This document shows positions 35,565-43,882 of a stretch of 64,000 bases of DNA, one piece after another (position 1 is the stretch's first letter; each line of letters begins with the position of its first letter). A program made the translations under genes and the position numbers. The notes beneath the pieces are model-generated. The model was not told the DNA's origin. It did not search any database and worked only from the letters and a program-made list of their open reading frames with translations. The DNA comes from Fusobacteria bacterium ZRK30 (GTDB lineage: Bacteria; Fusobacteriota; Fusobacteriia; Fusobacteriales; Fusobacteriaceae). The DNA is taken from contig CP102405.1 in the NCBI GenBank assembly GCA_024628785.1, forward strand, positions 1,922,001 through 1,986,000, in the 5' to 3' direction.

Positions 35565-37970
35565 TTATTTAATAACTCCTACAGCTACTCCTACAAAATA
35601 GTCATTTATATCCTGCTCATTAAAATATATAGGCTCATACTCCTCATTCTCACTGGACAACAATATAGATGTTCCTATCTTCATATACCTTTTTAGAACC
35701 GATTTTTCCTCCATTATAACTGCTATTATATCATTTGTTTTAGGAGTTCTTTTCTCTATGAGCACTAGATCACCGTCACAGATCAACGGGTCCATGCTGT
35801 CCCCATAATTTTCTATTATGTAGTTACAGTTGTCACCGGTCCACTCTTTAGGCAATAATATTTCCCCTTCCGGATCTTCATAGTCTGTATATATATTTAC
35901 CCATTTAAATTTTGGCACCGACACCAGATCGATTCTATTATATGTTATATCTCCGTCTTTATCCTCTGCAATTATAGTCTCTTCGTCTATTACAAGATAC
36001 GGTATCTGTATTTCCTTCTTTAAATCAGAATATATAAATTCTTCCCCTACAGTTTCCTCTACCATATCCAGTGTAAAATCAGGTATCTCAGAAACTTCTT
36101 TAAATTCAGAATTGTATATCTTTATATCCCTTCCATTGGTCAGTATCCCGTATTCCACCGATTTTTCCATGGTCATATAACTTTTCAACTGTTCAAAACC
36201 GTCTAATAGTTCAACTTCCTTTGATTTTGTTTCTATAAATATATATGGTTTTTTCTTGTTGTAGATAACTACATCTACAAAATATTTTTTCGACCCAAAG
36301 GTTAATGGATATTCAAGATCTATAAGGTCTAATCTATACTCATAGGTAGTTAGAAGTTCTTGGATCAGCCACTGCCTTACCTTCTCCTCATTGGAATGAA
36401 TATTTACCAGCCTATCTTTAAAGTAATAATCATCTACAGGGATATTATAAAACACTCTCATCTTCTTATCAGTATCTATCTGTAAATATTTATATCCTAT
36501 ATCCCCTATGAACTTACTGGGAGTTTCAGAGGATAACAAATATAATTCTTCCATGGCTCTGGTCATCCCTACATACATCAACTTTCGTTCCTGTATCTCC
36601 TCATATTCCTTCAATTCCTCTATATTAGATGAATGAAATGGCAGTATTTTTTCATTTAAAGAGATCATAATTATTACCTTGGTTTCAATTCCCTTTATAG
36701 AATGCATAGTAAATAATTTTATCTCGTTGGAATCAAAGTCATCATTTCCACGATCTATAAATGTTGTCTTCACCCCTAATTTTTCCATCAAAAGTTTAAA
36801 GTTTAACAACTGGTTTTTAGTCCTTCCGATTATAGCAATATCACTTTTAAGAGTTTTTGAGTGTCTCCCATCTAGTATTTTTTTTACATAGGCTGCCTGT
36901 TCTCCTTCAGATAAAAACTCTTTAAATATTGGATAGTTTCCGTATCTATCAATAAGATATGGTTTTACGTAGTCGGAATTCCCTGTGATAACCTCATTTT
37001 TATTTAGGAGACTATAAGCTGCTTTAGATATCTGTGTTGTGGTTCTAAAGTTTTTACTGAGAGTTTTACTTTTTCCTATCATATTAAAACCTATACTGGC
37101 AAATGTCCGTTCCCCTCCCATACCCAGCCATGAATGGGAATATATGCTCTGGGCACTGTCAAATAAAAACGTAAAACTAGAGTGGCTTTTATTAGCATAT
37201 AATCCCCTTATAAATTCCAGCTGTACCTTGGATAGATCCTGACATTCGTCTATCAGAATATGGGTATATTTTTTCTTAGCTTTATTTTCTAATTCCCCTA
37301 AAGCAATGAGTCTCATATCATTATAATCTATACTATTTTCATTTAAAAGATTCTCTGTATATAGTTCCATCAATTCAAATATTGCCTTTCTGACTATGGA
37401 ATTTTTAGGCAGCTTTTGAGTAGTCACTCCTAATTTCAGACTTCCTATCCTGCTGGCTTCCTGATATTCAGCTTCATCTATATAGTTACAGGCTTTGATC
37501 CAATTTATTTCTTCCAATAAAAAAGCTGTATTCACATCTTCAAAGATTGAAACTTCACTATATTTATTCTTCAATTTTTCGATCAATTCATTTAAAATAC
37601 CATGTTTTTTATGGTTGGTCGGGTTGAGTTTTAACTCTACTTTAGATTTTTTTTGATACTCTAAAAAATACCCATACATCAAACTATCAACTGTTGTTAT
37701 CTTTACCCTGTCTTTTGGGAACCCAAACAATGAATGCATATTATATTGAGTTATATTATCGACCTTGTTATAAAAATAAGATACATAGTTAACCAAAGTT
37801 TTATTAAATGTTATAAATAAAATATTATCATCTTTATCATGACAATAGTTATTCAATAAATATGATATCCTGCATATTCCTACTGTTGTTTTTCCGCTTC
37901 CTGCTATACCCTTTATAAGCATATGACCATTTGGTTTTGTATATGCTATTTTTTCTTGCTCCTTGTTCAT
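35565..37970 (-). CDS. UvrD-like helicase fused to HsdR_N-type nuclease and S24/LexA peptidase-like domain
   Basis: A TTG at 37976 and an ATG at 37970 both follow an AAGGTGA site; numbering is from the ATG (801 residues). Residues ~1-515 are a superfamily 1 UvrD helicase: Walker A GIAGSGKTT (21-28), DECQ (241-244), LSKNFRTTTQISK, FTMHSIKGIETKVIIM and MYVGMTRAMEELYLL. Residues ~525-635 resemble the HsdR_N_2 PD-(D/E)xK nuclease, with Glu553, Asp566 (VDVVIY) and Glu580-x-Lys582 (IFIETKSK), then YGILTNG. Residues ~680-801 are an S24/LexA-type fold with GDSMDP (Ser725), CDGDLVLIEKR and VLKRY (Lys760). The three-part fusion suggests a DNA-repair or defence enzyme under damage-linked control. No Ala-Gly self-cleavage site was found. 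Confidence 0.85.
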   Translation of the reverse strand: MNKEQEKIAYTKPNGHMLIKGIAGSGKTTVGICRISYLLNNYCHDKDDNILFITFNKTLVNYVSYFYNKVDNITQYNMHSLFGFPKDRVKITTVDSLMYGYFLEYQKKSKVELKLNPTNHKKHGILNELIEKLKNKYSEVSIFEDVNTAFLLEEINWIKACNYIDEAEYQEASRIGSLKLGVTTQKLPKNSIVRKAIFELMELYTENLLNENSIDYNDMRLIALGELENKAKKKYTHILIDECQDLSKVQLEFIRGLYANKSHSSFTFLFDSAQSIYSHSWLGMGGERTFASIGFNMIGKSKTLSKNFRTTTQISKAAYSLLNKNEVITGNSDYVKPYLIDRYGNYPIFKEFLSEGEQAAYVKKILDGRHSKTLKSDIAIIGRTKNQLLNFKLLMEKLGVKTTFIDRGNDDFDSNEIKLFTMHSIKGIETKVIIMISLNEKILPFHSSNIEELKEYEEIQERKLMYVGMTRAMEELYLLSSETPSKFIGDIGYKYLQIDTDKKMRVFYNIPVDDYYFKDRLVNIHSNEEKVRQWLIQELLTTYEYRLDLIDLEYPLTFGSKKYFVDVVIYNKKKPYIFIETKSKEVELLDGFEQLKSYMTMEKSVEYGILTNGRDIKIYNSEFKEVSEIPDFTLDMVEETVGEEFIYSDLKKEIQIPYLVIDEETIIAEDKDGDITYNRIDLVSVPKFKWVNIYTDYEDPEGEILLPKEWTGDNCNYIIENYGDSMDPLICDGDLVLIEKRTPKTNDIIAVIMEEKSVLKRYMKIGTSILLSSENEEYEPIYFNEQDINDYFVGVAVGVIK

Positions 37971-38200
37971 AAGCAACTTCAATCACCTTCTTATATCGTA
38001 TCTCTGAGCTATAGTACTAATTCTATTCCTATTATACAATAATATTTTACTATTCGTAATTATTATTTATTCACCGACCATAATCTTAACTAAAATAGTA
38101 ACCAAATGAGAAATATAACACTATTTATTGAAAATTAATTTTGAATAAGATAATTATTAAGATATAATATTGATATAACTTTTCAAGGGTGGTTTTTACT

Positions 38201-39826
38201 ATGCAAAACACTAAATTTTTCATTAAACTTATTAAAAAATGGTACCATCCTAAAAAATTGGATATTATATATTCAATTTTGCTTATTTTGATATTAATTT
38301 TTGCAGTTTTAGGAATAGTTTACCTTACTGGCGGGACTAAATATGTTTATATAAACCTTATGTATATCCCTCTGATACTAGCAGTATTTAACTTTGGATA
38401 TTTAGGAGGGCTTTTCTTTGGAACTATAGCCGGTTACCTTGCTAGTTTTATTCCCCTGTCAGTTGCAACCATGGAGATGCAGTCCCCTGAAAATTGGATA
38501 TACAGACTTTTATTCTTTGTGATTGTCAGTACTGTCAATGGATCTATCATAGATATAATATTAAAAACATTAAAAGATGTTGAAAAACTAACATTTTATA
38601 ACCGAATTACAAATATAGCCAACAGAAAATGTTTCGATACTTTTTTTATAGAAAAAAAACATCTTCGAGGTAAATATTTAGCTCTTTTTGAAATTGAAAA
38701 TTTCAACCAAATTCTAAATGAATACGGTAATTTTATCTTAGAAGATTTTATAAAACTTTTATCTCTTAATTTGAAAAAGGTATCTCAGGATGGCGTTGAA
38801 CTTTTTCACTTTAGAGATAATGCTTTTGGGCTATTGATGGATCATCACAGTCCCTATTCTTTTGAGAAAAAAATAGAGATCTTAGAACAAAATATCTCTA
38901 TAGGCAATATTTTAATCTATCCTGAGCTCAGTGTCGGGGTGGCAAAATTTATAGATACCCAGGAAAGGCTCTTACAAAATGCAGAGATAGCACGGGCTTA
39001 CGCAAGAAAAAACCTATTTTCATATTATTATTTCAACGATAACATCAATAAACTTCACAATAAAAAACTTTCTATCTTAAATGAATTGCCTGCTGCCATT
39101 GAAAATAATCAATTCCAACTTTATTTTCATCCTAAGATAGAATTTAAAACCGGCTTAATCAGCTGTGCTGAAGTTTTGATAAGATGGGTTCACCCTACAG
39201 AAGGAACTATCTCTCCAAATTTATTCATGCCATATATGGAAAAAACTAACTTAATCAATACTTTTACAAATTGGCTGATCAAATCTTCCCTTGAGATTCA
39301 GGAAGAATGGGAAAAAGATGGGTTCCATATGAAATTAGCTTTAAATACACCTGTAGCATGCCTGAAAAATAAATCAGTTACCAATACCATAAAAAATTAT
39401 GATAGAAGTTTAAATGGTTTAGAGTTTGAAATCTTAGAGAGAAATTTAATTGAGGATTTTGAAGAGATCTATTTAGTTATGGAATGTTTAAAAAAATACG
39501 GTATCACTTTTGCCTTGGATGATTTTGGGACTAGTTTTTCTGCTATATCTTACCTTAGAAACCTTCCATTTGATAAACTGAAGATAGATAAGATGTTTAT
39601 AAAAAATATGAATACCGATCAAAGAGATTATAATATTGTTAAATCTTCCATTGATTTAGGAAGATCTATGGGATTGAAAGTTATAGCCGAAGGTGTTGAA
39701 AATATTGATACTTTTAATCTTTTAAAAGAACTAAATTGTGATGCTGCTCAAGGGTACTTCTTTACAAAACCTTTAGAAACAGATAAATTTAAGGAGTTTT
39801 GTATCGAACATAATAATTCTATATAA
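38201..39826 (+). CDS. Membrane EAL-domain c-di-GMP phosphodiesterase with degenerate GGDEF
   Basis: The ATG at 38201 follows AAGGGTGG. Residues ~20-125 hold four or five transmembrane helices. Residues ~135-280 are a GGDEF-like domain whose active loop is degenerate (FHFRDNAFGLLM in place of RxGGDEF), so it should not make c-di-GMP. Residues ~290-540 are an EAL domain: AEVLIRW (EVL in place of EAL), ALNTPV, FEILERN, FALDDFGTSFS, LKIDKMF, IAEGVEN and AAQGYFFTKPL. The usual metal and catalytic residues (E, N, E, DD, K, E, Q) are all present, so hydrolysis of c-di-GMP is plausible. Signal sensed by the membrane part is unknown. Confidence 0.87.
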   Translation: MQNTKFFIKLIKKWYHPKKLDIIYSILLILILIFAVLGIVYLTGGTKYVYINLMYIPLILAVFNFGYLGGLFFGTIAGYLASFIPLSVATMEMQSPENWIYRLLFFVIVSTVNGSIIDIILKTLKDVEKLTFYNRITNIANRKCFDTFFIEKKHLRGKYLALFEIENFNQILNEYGNFILEDFIKLLSLNLKKVSQDGVELFHFRDNAFGLLMDHHSPYSFEKKIEILEQNISIGNILIYPELSVGVAKFIDTQERLLQNAEIARAYARKNLFSYYYFNDNINKLHNKKLSILNELPAAIENNQFQLYFHPKIEFKTGLISCAEVLIRWVHPTEGTISPNLFMPYMEKTNLINTFTNWLIKSSLEIQEEWEKDGFHMKLALNTPVACLKNKSVTNTIKNYDRSLNGLEFEILERNLIEDFEEIYLVMECLKKYGITFALDDFGTSFSAISYLRNLPFDKLKIDKMFIKNMNTDQRDYNIVKSSIDLGRSMGLKVIAEGVENIDTFNLLKELNCDAAQGYFFTKPLETDKFKEFCIEHNNSI

Positions 39827-39983
39827 ACATCTATAAAATAAAAAAGCAGCGTTAAGTTTTTATGACTTTTTGTTTGGTCTATACATTTTATCTCAAGGTT
39901 CTTAGATTATGTAATACTCTTTATCGAGTAGAGATCTTGGTGATGCCCATTACGGATATAATTTTCTAAATAATAAAAAAATT

Positions 39984-40016
39984 AAGAGGCTGATTCCATA
40001 GAAATCAGTCTCTTTT
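39984..40016 (+). terminator. Terminator upstream of SDR gene
   Basis: AGAGGCTGATT pairs with AATCAGTCTCT, one G-U, loop CCATAGA, then TTTTCT. It lies ~160 bp after the EAL gene. Confidence 0.75.
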
Positions 40017-40084
40017 CTATGATATAATAAATTTAATAATTAAGCTTTCATTATAATTTATACTTTTTAAACATGGGAGGAACT

Positions 40085-40858
40085 TTGAAATACACACTTA
40101 TAACAGGAGCCAGCTCAGGGATTGGGTTGAATTTAGCTCATATCTTTGCCCAAAATAACCATAATCTGATCTTGGTAGCTAGAAATAAAAACACACTGAC
40201 CCTCCTCAAAGAAAAATTAGAATCATTATATAAAGTAGATATAAAAATAATATCTCTGGATATATCAGGAAAAACAGGAGCTGTCAGCCTATATGAAACA
40301 ATAAAGAAAAAACAGCTGAGAGTAAATATCCTTATAAATAATGCAGGTATAGGTTATCATGGTAAATTTTTAGAAAAAGATACTCAGTCTGATCTGGATC
40401 TGATAAATTTAAATATAGTCACCCCTACCATTCTTACAAAATTATTTTTACAGGATATGATAAAGGCCGGAAGGGGGAAAATATTTAATATAGCTTCTAC
40501 AGCTGGTTTTCAGAGCGGACCACTTATGAGTGTTTACTACGGCACAAAATCATATCTGTTGAATTTTTCTGAAGGAATTGCAGAGGAAGTGAGGGATTCT
40601 AAGGTAAAGATCATTACCCTCTGTCCAGGCCCTACAAAAACTGCCTTTGAAAAGATGGATAAAATAGAAAAGGGACTCTTTAAAAACTTTCATATAGCTG
40701 AGCCACAGGATGTGGCAAAGTATCTTTATAAAAATATAGATACTAAAAAAGACATCCTGATTCATGGAAAATTGAATAAATTTATGATAGCTTTTACAAA
40801 ATTTATTCCCAGAAAATTAAACTTACACTTAATGAAAAAAATACAACAAAAAAAATAG
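40085..40858 (+). CDS. Short-chain dehydrogenase/reductase
   Basis: The TTG at 40085 is favoured because the GGGAGG lies just ahead of it; the ATG at 40073 has no ribosome site. The ~258-residue protein has a Rossmann fold with TGASSGIG, ILINNAGIG, the catalytic Ser-Tyr-Lys (IASTAG..YYGTKSYLLNF) and LCPGPTKTAF. This is the classical SDR family, DltE/YdfG-like group. The substrate is not evident. A barrel gene begins 9 bp later. Confidence 0.9.
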   Translation: MKYTLITGASSGIGLNLAHIFAQNNHNLILVARNKNTLTLLKEKLESLYKVDIKIISLDISGKTGAVSLYETIKKKQLRVNILINNAGIGYHGKFLEKDTQSDLDLINLNIVTPTILTKLFLQDMIKAGRGKIFNIASTAGFQSGPLMSVYYGTKSYLLNFSEGIAEEVRDSKVKIITLCPGPTKTAFEKMDKIEKGLFKNFHIAEPQDVAKYLYKNIDTKKDILIHGKLNKFMIAFTKFIPRKLNLHLMKKIQQKK

Positions 40859-40867
40859 GAGGAAGAG

Positions 40868-41455
40868 ATGAAAAAGATAAAATTATTAGCTGTATTGGTA
40901 GTGCTAACTGCCAATACAGTCTACGGTGCAGGCAGAAATATAATAGAAGGCAGAATAGGTGCTAATTTCAACGGGAAATATAATAGTATTGAAAAAAATG
41001 GATCTGAGCTCCTAGGAGAGGATTCAGAGACAGGTTATGAAGTTATTTTAGAGGGATTAAAAGAGACCTATTCTAATACATATATGGGGTTGGGAATTGG
41101 TTATCAAAAACATGGAAAGGCTAAAGCTTTAGATGGAAAATCAGGAGAATTATATACATCTGTACCAATATATGGTGTAATAAAGTATCAATTTAATACC
41201 GACGGAACTATCCAGCCATTTTTAAAGACCAATATCGGATTATCCTTTAATCAAACTGAAAATGGATTGAGAGATATAGATGAAAAGGTCAATCCTGTTG
41301 GATTTTATGGAGCTATTGGTGGTGGATTTGAAGTAGACCAGTTTATCGTAGAACTTGCCTACCAAATAAATACAGCTAAAACAGATAACAATATGGAAGA
41401 GAATATAGATCACAGCAGATTTACATTGGGCTTAGGATATAGATTTGATTTTTAA
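40868..41455 (+). CDS. Outer-membrane beta-barrel (porin family)
   Basis: A 195-residue protein with signal peptide (LLAVLVVLTANTVYG-AG) and eight amphipathic strands rich in Gly/Tyr, ending LGLGYRFDF with a terminal Phe. The IRRI-like strand set and the short loops are those of an OmpA/OmpW-sized eight-stranded barrel (outer-membrane protein beta-barrel domain family). AGGAGG precedes it and the stop is 12 bp from the chromate transporter start. Function unknown. Confidence 0.75.
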   Translation: MKKIKLLAVLVVLTANTVYGAGRNIIEGRIGANFNGKYNSIEKNGSELLGEDSETGYEVILEGLKETYSNTYMGLGIGYQKHGKAKALDGKSGELYTSVPIYGVIKYQFNTDGTIQPFLKTNIGLSFNQTENGLRDIDEKVNPVGFYGAIGGGFEVDQFIVELAYQINTAKTDNNMEENIDHSRFTLGLGYRFDF

Positions 41456-41467
41456 AGGAGTCTTATT

Positions 41468-42025
41468 ATGTTAATGAAGTTATTTACATCTTTTTTTAAG
41501 ATAGGTTTATTCACCTTTGGAGGAGGGTATGCAATGTTACCCCTTATCGAAAAAGAATTGGTGGAAAAAAGAGGATGGATTACAGAGGACGAACTTATGG
41601 AGATGTTTATAATCTCTCAGATGACTCCTGGAACCATAGCTATAAATGCTTCTACATTTATAGGCAATAAAAAAGCTGGCAAATTGGGAGGATTTATAGC
41701 CTCCCTTGGAATTATATTTCCTTCTCTTATAATTATTACCCTAATCTATAATTTTTTAGGAAACGCTTTTAATAACCCGGTGATTAATAGTATCTTTTTA
41801 GGGATCAGAGCCTGTATCATAGGTCTTATTGCCAGTTCAACTTTAAAAATATGCAGAAAAAGTTTTATCTCCGGAGTGAGTTACATTATTTTTATCGTTG
41901 CATTTATTTTGTTATTGATATTCGATATGAGTCCTATTTTACTCATTATCTTTGGAGCATTATTAGGAGCTGCTGCTACTTTTTTTCTTCCAAATAGGAT
42001 AAAATCTATTTTGGAGGTGAAATAG
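41468..42025 (+). CDS. Chromate-transporter family half-protein (ChrA N-type)
   Basis: The 185-residue membrane protein has the CHR domain signatures FKIGLFTFGGGYAMLPLIEKELVEKRGWITEDE and ISQMTPGTIAINASTFIGNKKAG. Full-length ChrA contains two such domains; here the half is a separate gene directly followed by its partner. It may take up or efflux chromate/sulfate-like anions, but short CHR pairs often have no proven substrate. Confidence 0.9.
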   Translation: MLMKLFTSFFKIGLFTFGGGYAMLPLIEKELVEKRGWITEDELMEMFIISQMTPGTIAINASTFIGNKKAGKLGGFIASLGIIFPSLIIITLIYNFLGNAFNNPVINSIFLGIRACIIGLIASSTLKICRKSFISGVSYIIFIVAFILLLIFDMSPILLIIFGALLGAAATFFLPNRIKSILEVK

Positions 42026-42577
42026 ATGGCTTATTTTATAACTCTCCTAAAATTATTTATTATGTATTTTAAGATAGGACTGTTTAACTTTGGAGGAGGA
42101 TTGGCTTCTATCCCCCTCCTACAGAACGAATTAGAAAAAAACGGATTTATGGGATATGATGAATTTTTTAATGTATTGTCTATATCTCAAATGACCCCCG
42201 GTGCCATAGCCATGAATACAGCAACATTCGTAGGGAATAAAGTGGCGGGGATTCCAGGAGCTATAGTAGCAACAATGGCACTTGCACTTCCATCTATCAT
42301 AGTTATTCTAATCTTAGCCAAGGTCATGCAGCAACTAGAAGAAAATATCTATAAGAGAGCTATTTTTTTTGTTTTAAAATCCCTGACTACAGCTTTAATT
42401 TTATATGCAGGATATATGATTGCCCAGGCTACTTGGATAATTGAAAGCAAGATAGAAATAAAAACAATTATTATCTCTCTTCTCATGTTTGGGATAGCCT
42501 ATAAGAAAAAACTCAATCCAGTTATCCTTATCATCTCTTCAGGAGTCTTAGGATATCTTGGATTATACATAATGTAA
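42026..42577 (+). CDS. Chromate-transporter family half-protein (ChrA C-type)
   Basis: The 183-residue partner repeats the motifs FKIGLFNFGGGLASIPLLQNEL and ISQMTPGAIAMNTATFVGNKVAG. Its ATG comes right after the upstream stop. The two would form an inverted-topology heterodimer, as shown for bacillar ChrA halves. Confidence 0.9.
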   Translation: MAYFITLLKLFIMYFKIGLFNFGGGLASIPLLQNELEKNGFMGYDEFFNVLSISQMTPGAIAMNTATFVGNKVAGIPGAIVATMALALPSIIVILILAKVMQQLEENIYKRAIFFVLKSLTTALILYAGYMIAQATWIIESKIEIKTIIISLLMFGIAYKKKLNPVILIISSGVLGYLGLYIM

Positions 42578-42609
42578 CGAAATACTAACTTTAGGAAGGT
42601 AAGAAAAAT

Positions 42610-43437
42610 ATGAAGAAAAAAATATTAATTATTATTATGCTATGCTTTAGCCAGCTGGCAATGGCAAAATACGAGCCATGGAACTATAATATGGTTCAGG
42701 TAAGTTTATTTCAAGGAAATAATGCCGCTGATGGAACCCGTGAAAGGGTGGATGACATCTATTTGGAAATGGAAGGATTTCATAGATATAAATTATTGGA
42801 TCTATATTGGTTCAACGACTTCTTCGACATTCTAAACTCTGGCAGCAGCGATATGCACGGAGTCAAGCCTAGTATCTATGGGGAAATTAATCCTCGTATC
42901 TCATTGGATGGTCTCTTGGGAAAGGATCTTTCCATTGGAAGGTTCAACGAATGGTTTCTTTCGTATCAACTGGATTATGATAATGGAGACTATAAAGGCG
43001 GGTTGAGACGTCATCAGGTAGGAATAGGAAACTATTTTGATTTAGAAGGATTTGATTATGTCCGAATGAACCTCTTTGCAAGGTATGCCACCAAATCATA
43101 TGGTAAGCCCAATGAAGGCAAATGGGATGGATACCTATTCAATATAGCTTATCTTGCTCCTCTGTATAGGTTTGAAAATGGCTGGTCATTTGTATATAGT
43201 GGATGGGTGGATTATGTCTTCGGGGCTAAAGAATCTAAAAAATATAACAACAGCTGGAATGAGGCTTATGGAACAGATAACTCTCTCCAATGGTTTAATC
43301 AGCTTAAACTCCAAATGGATAATTTTGCTGTCTCTGCTTCGGTAAAGCTCAATCATAATTTTACAGAGGTAGCCAGCAGCTCCTCCAATTCCAGTGATTC
43401 TACTCAATATATTTTAGGAGTTCACTATATGTTTTAG
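42610..43437 (+). CDS. Tsx-like outer-membrane nucleoside channel
   Basis: A 275-residue protein with signal peptide (ILIIIMLCFSQLAMA-KY) and repeated strands ending in YILGVHYMF. WNYNMVQVSLFQGNNA, FHRYKLLDLYWFNDFFDI and the GxNGxxYxLxPMxEISPRxSLDxLxGxxLS-like block (GVKPSIYGEINPRISLDGLLGKDLSIG) match the nucleoside-specific channel-forming Tsx family (PF03502). The 12-strand barrel takes up nucleosides. A short serine-rich loop (SSSSNSSDS) precedes the last strand. It follows the chrA pair by 32 bp. Confidence 0.85.
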   Translation: MKKKILIIIMLCFSQLAMAKYEPWNYNMVQVSLFQGNNAADGTRERVDDIYLEMEGFHRYKLLDLYWFNDFFDILNSGSSDMHGVKPSIYGEINPRISLDGLLGKDLSIGRFNEWFLSYQLDYDNGDYKGGLRRHQVGIGNYFDLEGFDYVRMNLFARYATKSYGKPNEGKWDGYLFNIAYLAPLYRFENGWSFVYSGWVDYVFGAKESKKYNNSWNEAYGTDNSLQWFNQLKLQMDNFAVSASVKLNHNFTEVASSSSNSSDSTQYILGVHYMF

Positions 43438-43447
43438 TGAACTCATT

Positions 43448-43483
43448 AAAAGCAGTTTTTCATATGAAAAACTGTTTTTTTTT
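43448..43483 (+). terminator. Terminator after tsx-like gene
   Basis: AAAAGCAGTTTTTCAT and ATGAAAAACTGTTTTTT form a stem at the end of the 40.1-43.4 kb gene run, 10 bp after the stop. Confidence 0.85.
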
Positions 43484-43485
43484 AT

Positions 43486-43882
43486 TTCTTTTCTCGTCTA
43501 TATTATTTTTATCGATGTTTTTATAAAATATAATGTTATTGATCATAATCCATCTAGGTAGAAATTTTATTTTAAAAAAATATTGGTAAAAAAATCAAAA
43601 AAACCTTGATTTTAAAACTAGTTAGTAGTATTATAAGGAAACTTCAGAATAAGTTTTTATCGAATATAGAGGCCTTTTCCTAAAATAAAGAAATATTCCA
43701 AGGTTATTCAATAAATTCAATCCTAAAGAAACATTTATAGATGTTAATGTTAGAGAGGGAAATAAAGAAAATCCTTTAAAAATATATCTTTAGGAAGTTC
43801 CAGAAGAATAAACTACTAATTTGTACATTAATAATTGGTACTAGTTAGTAAAGAAATAAGAATATATCATTTAGGGGGAGTT
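43486..43882. other. Intergenic region before opp operon; possible gene relic
   Basis: About 400 bp of AT-rich sequence. Around 43700-43795 a stop-bounded frame on the plus strand reads like the C-terminal tail of a soluble protein (FNPKETFIDVNVREGNKENP and ending KIYL), but no start or ribosome site is present and I cannot assign a family. The opp promoter must lie here. No convincing -35/-10 pair stood out. Confidence 0.3.

Noticed and set aside
39958-39980. 23-base identity with 6261-6283 (ATAATTTTCTAAATAATAAA...)
   Set aside because: Very AT-rich, low-complexity and without other shared context; chance or simple-sequence similarity cannot be excluded.
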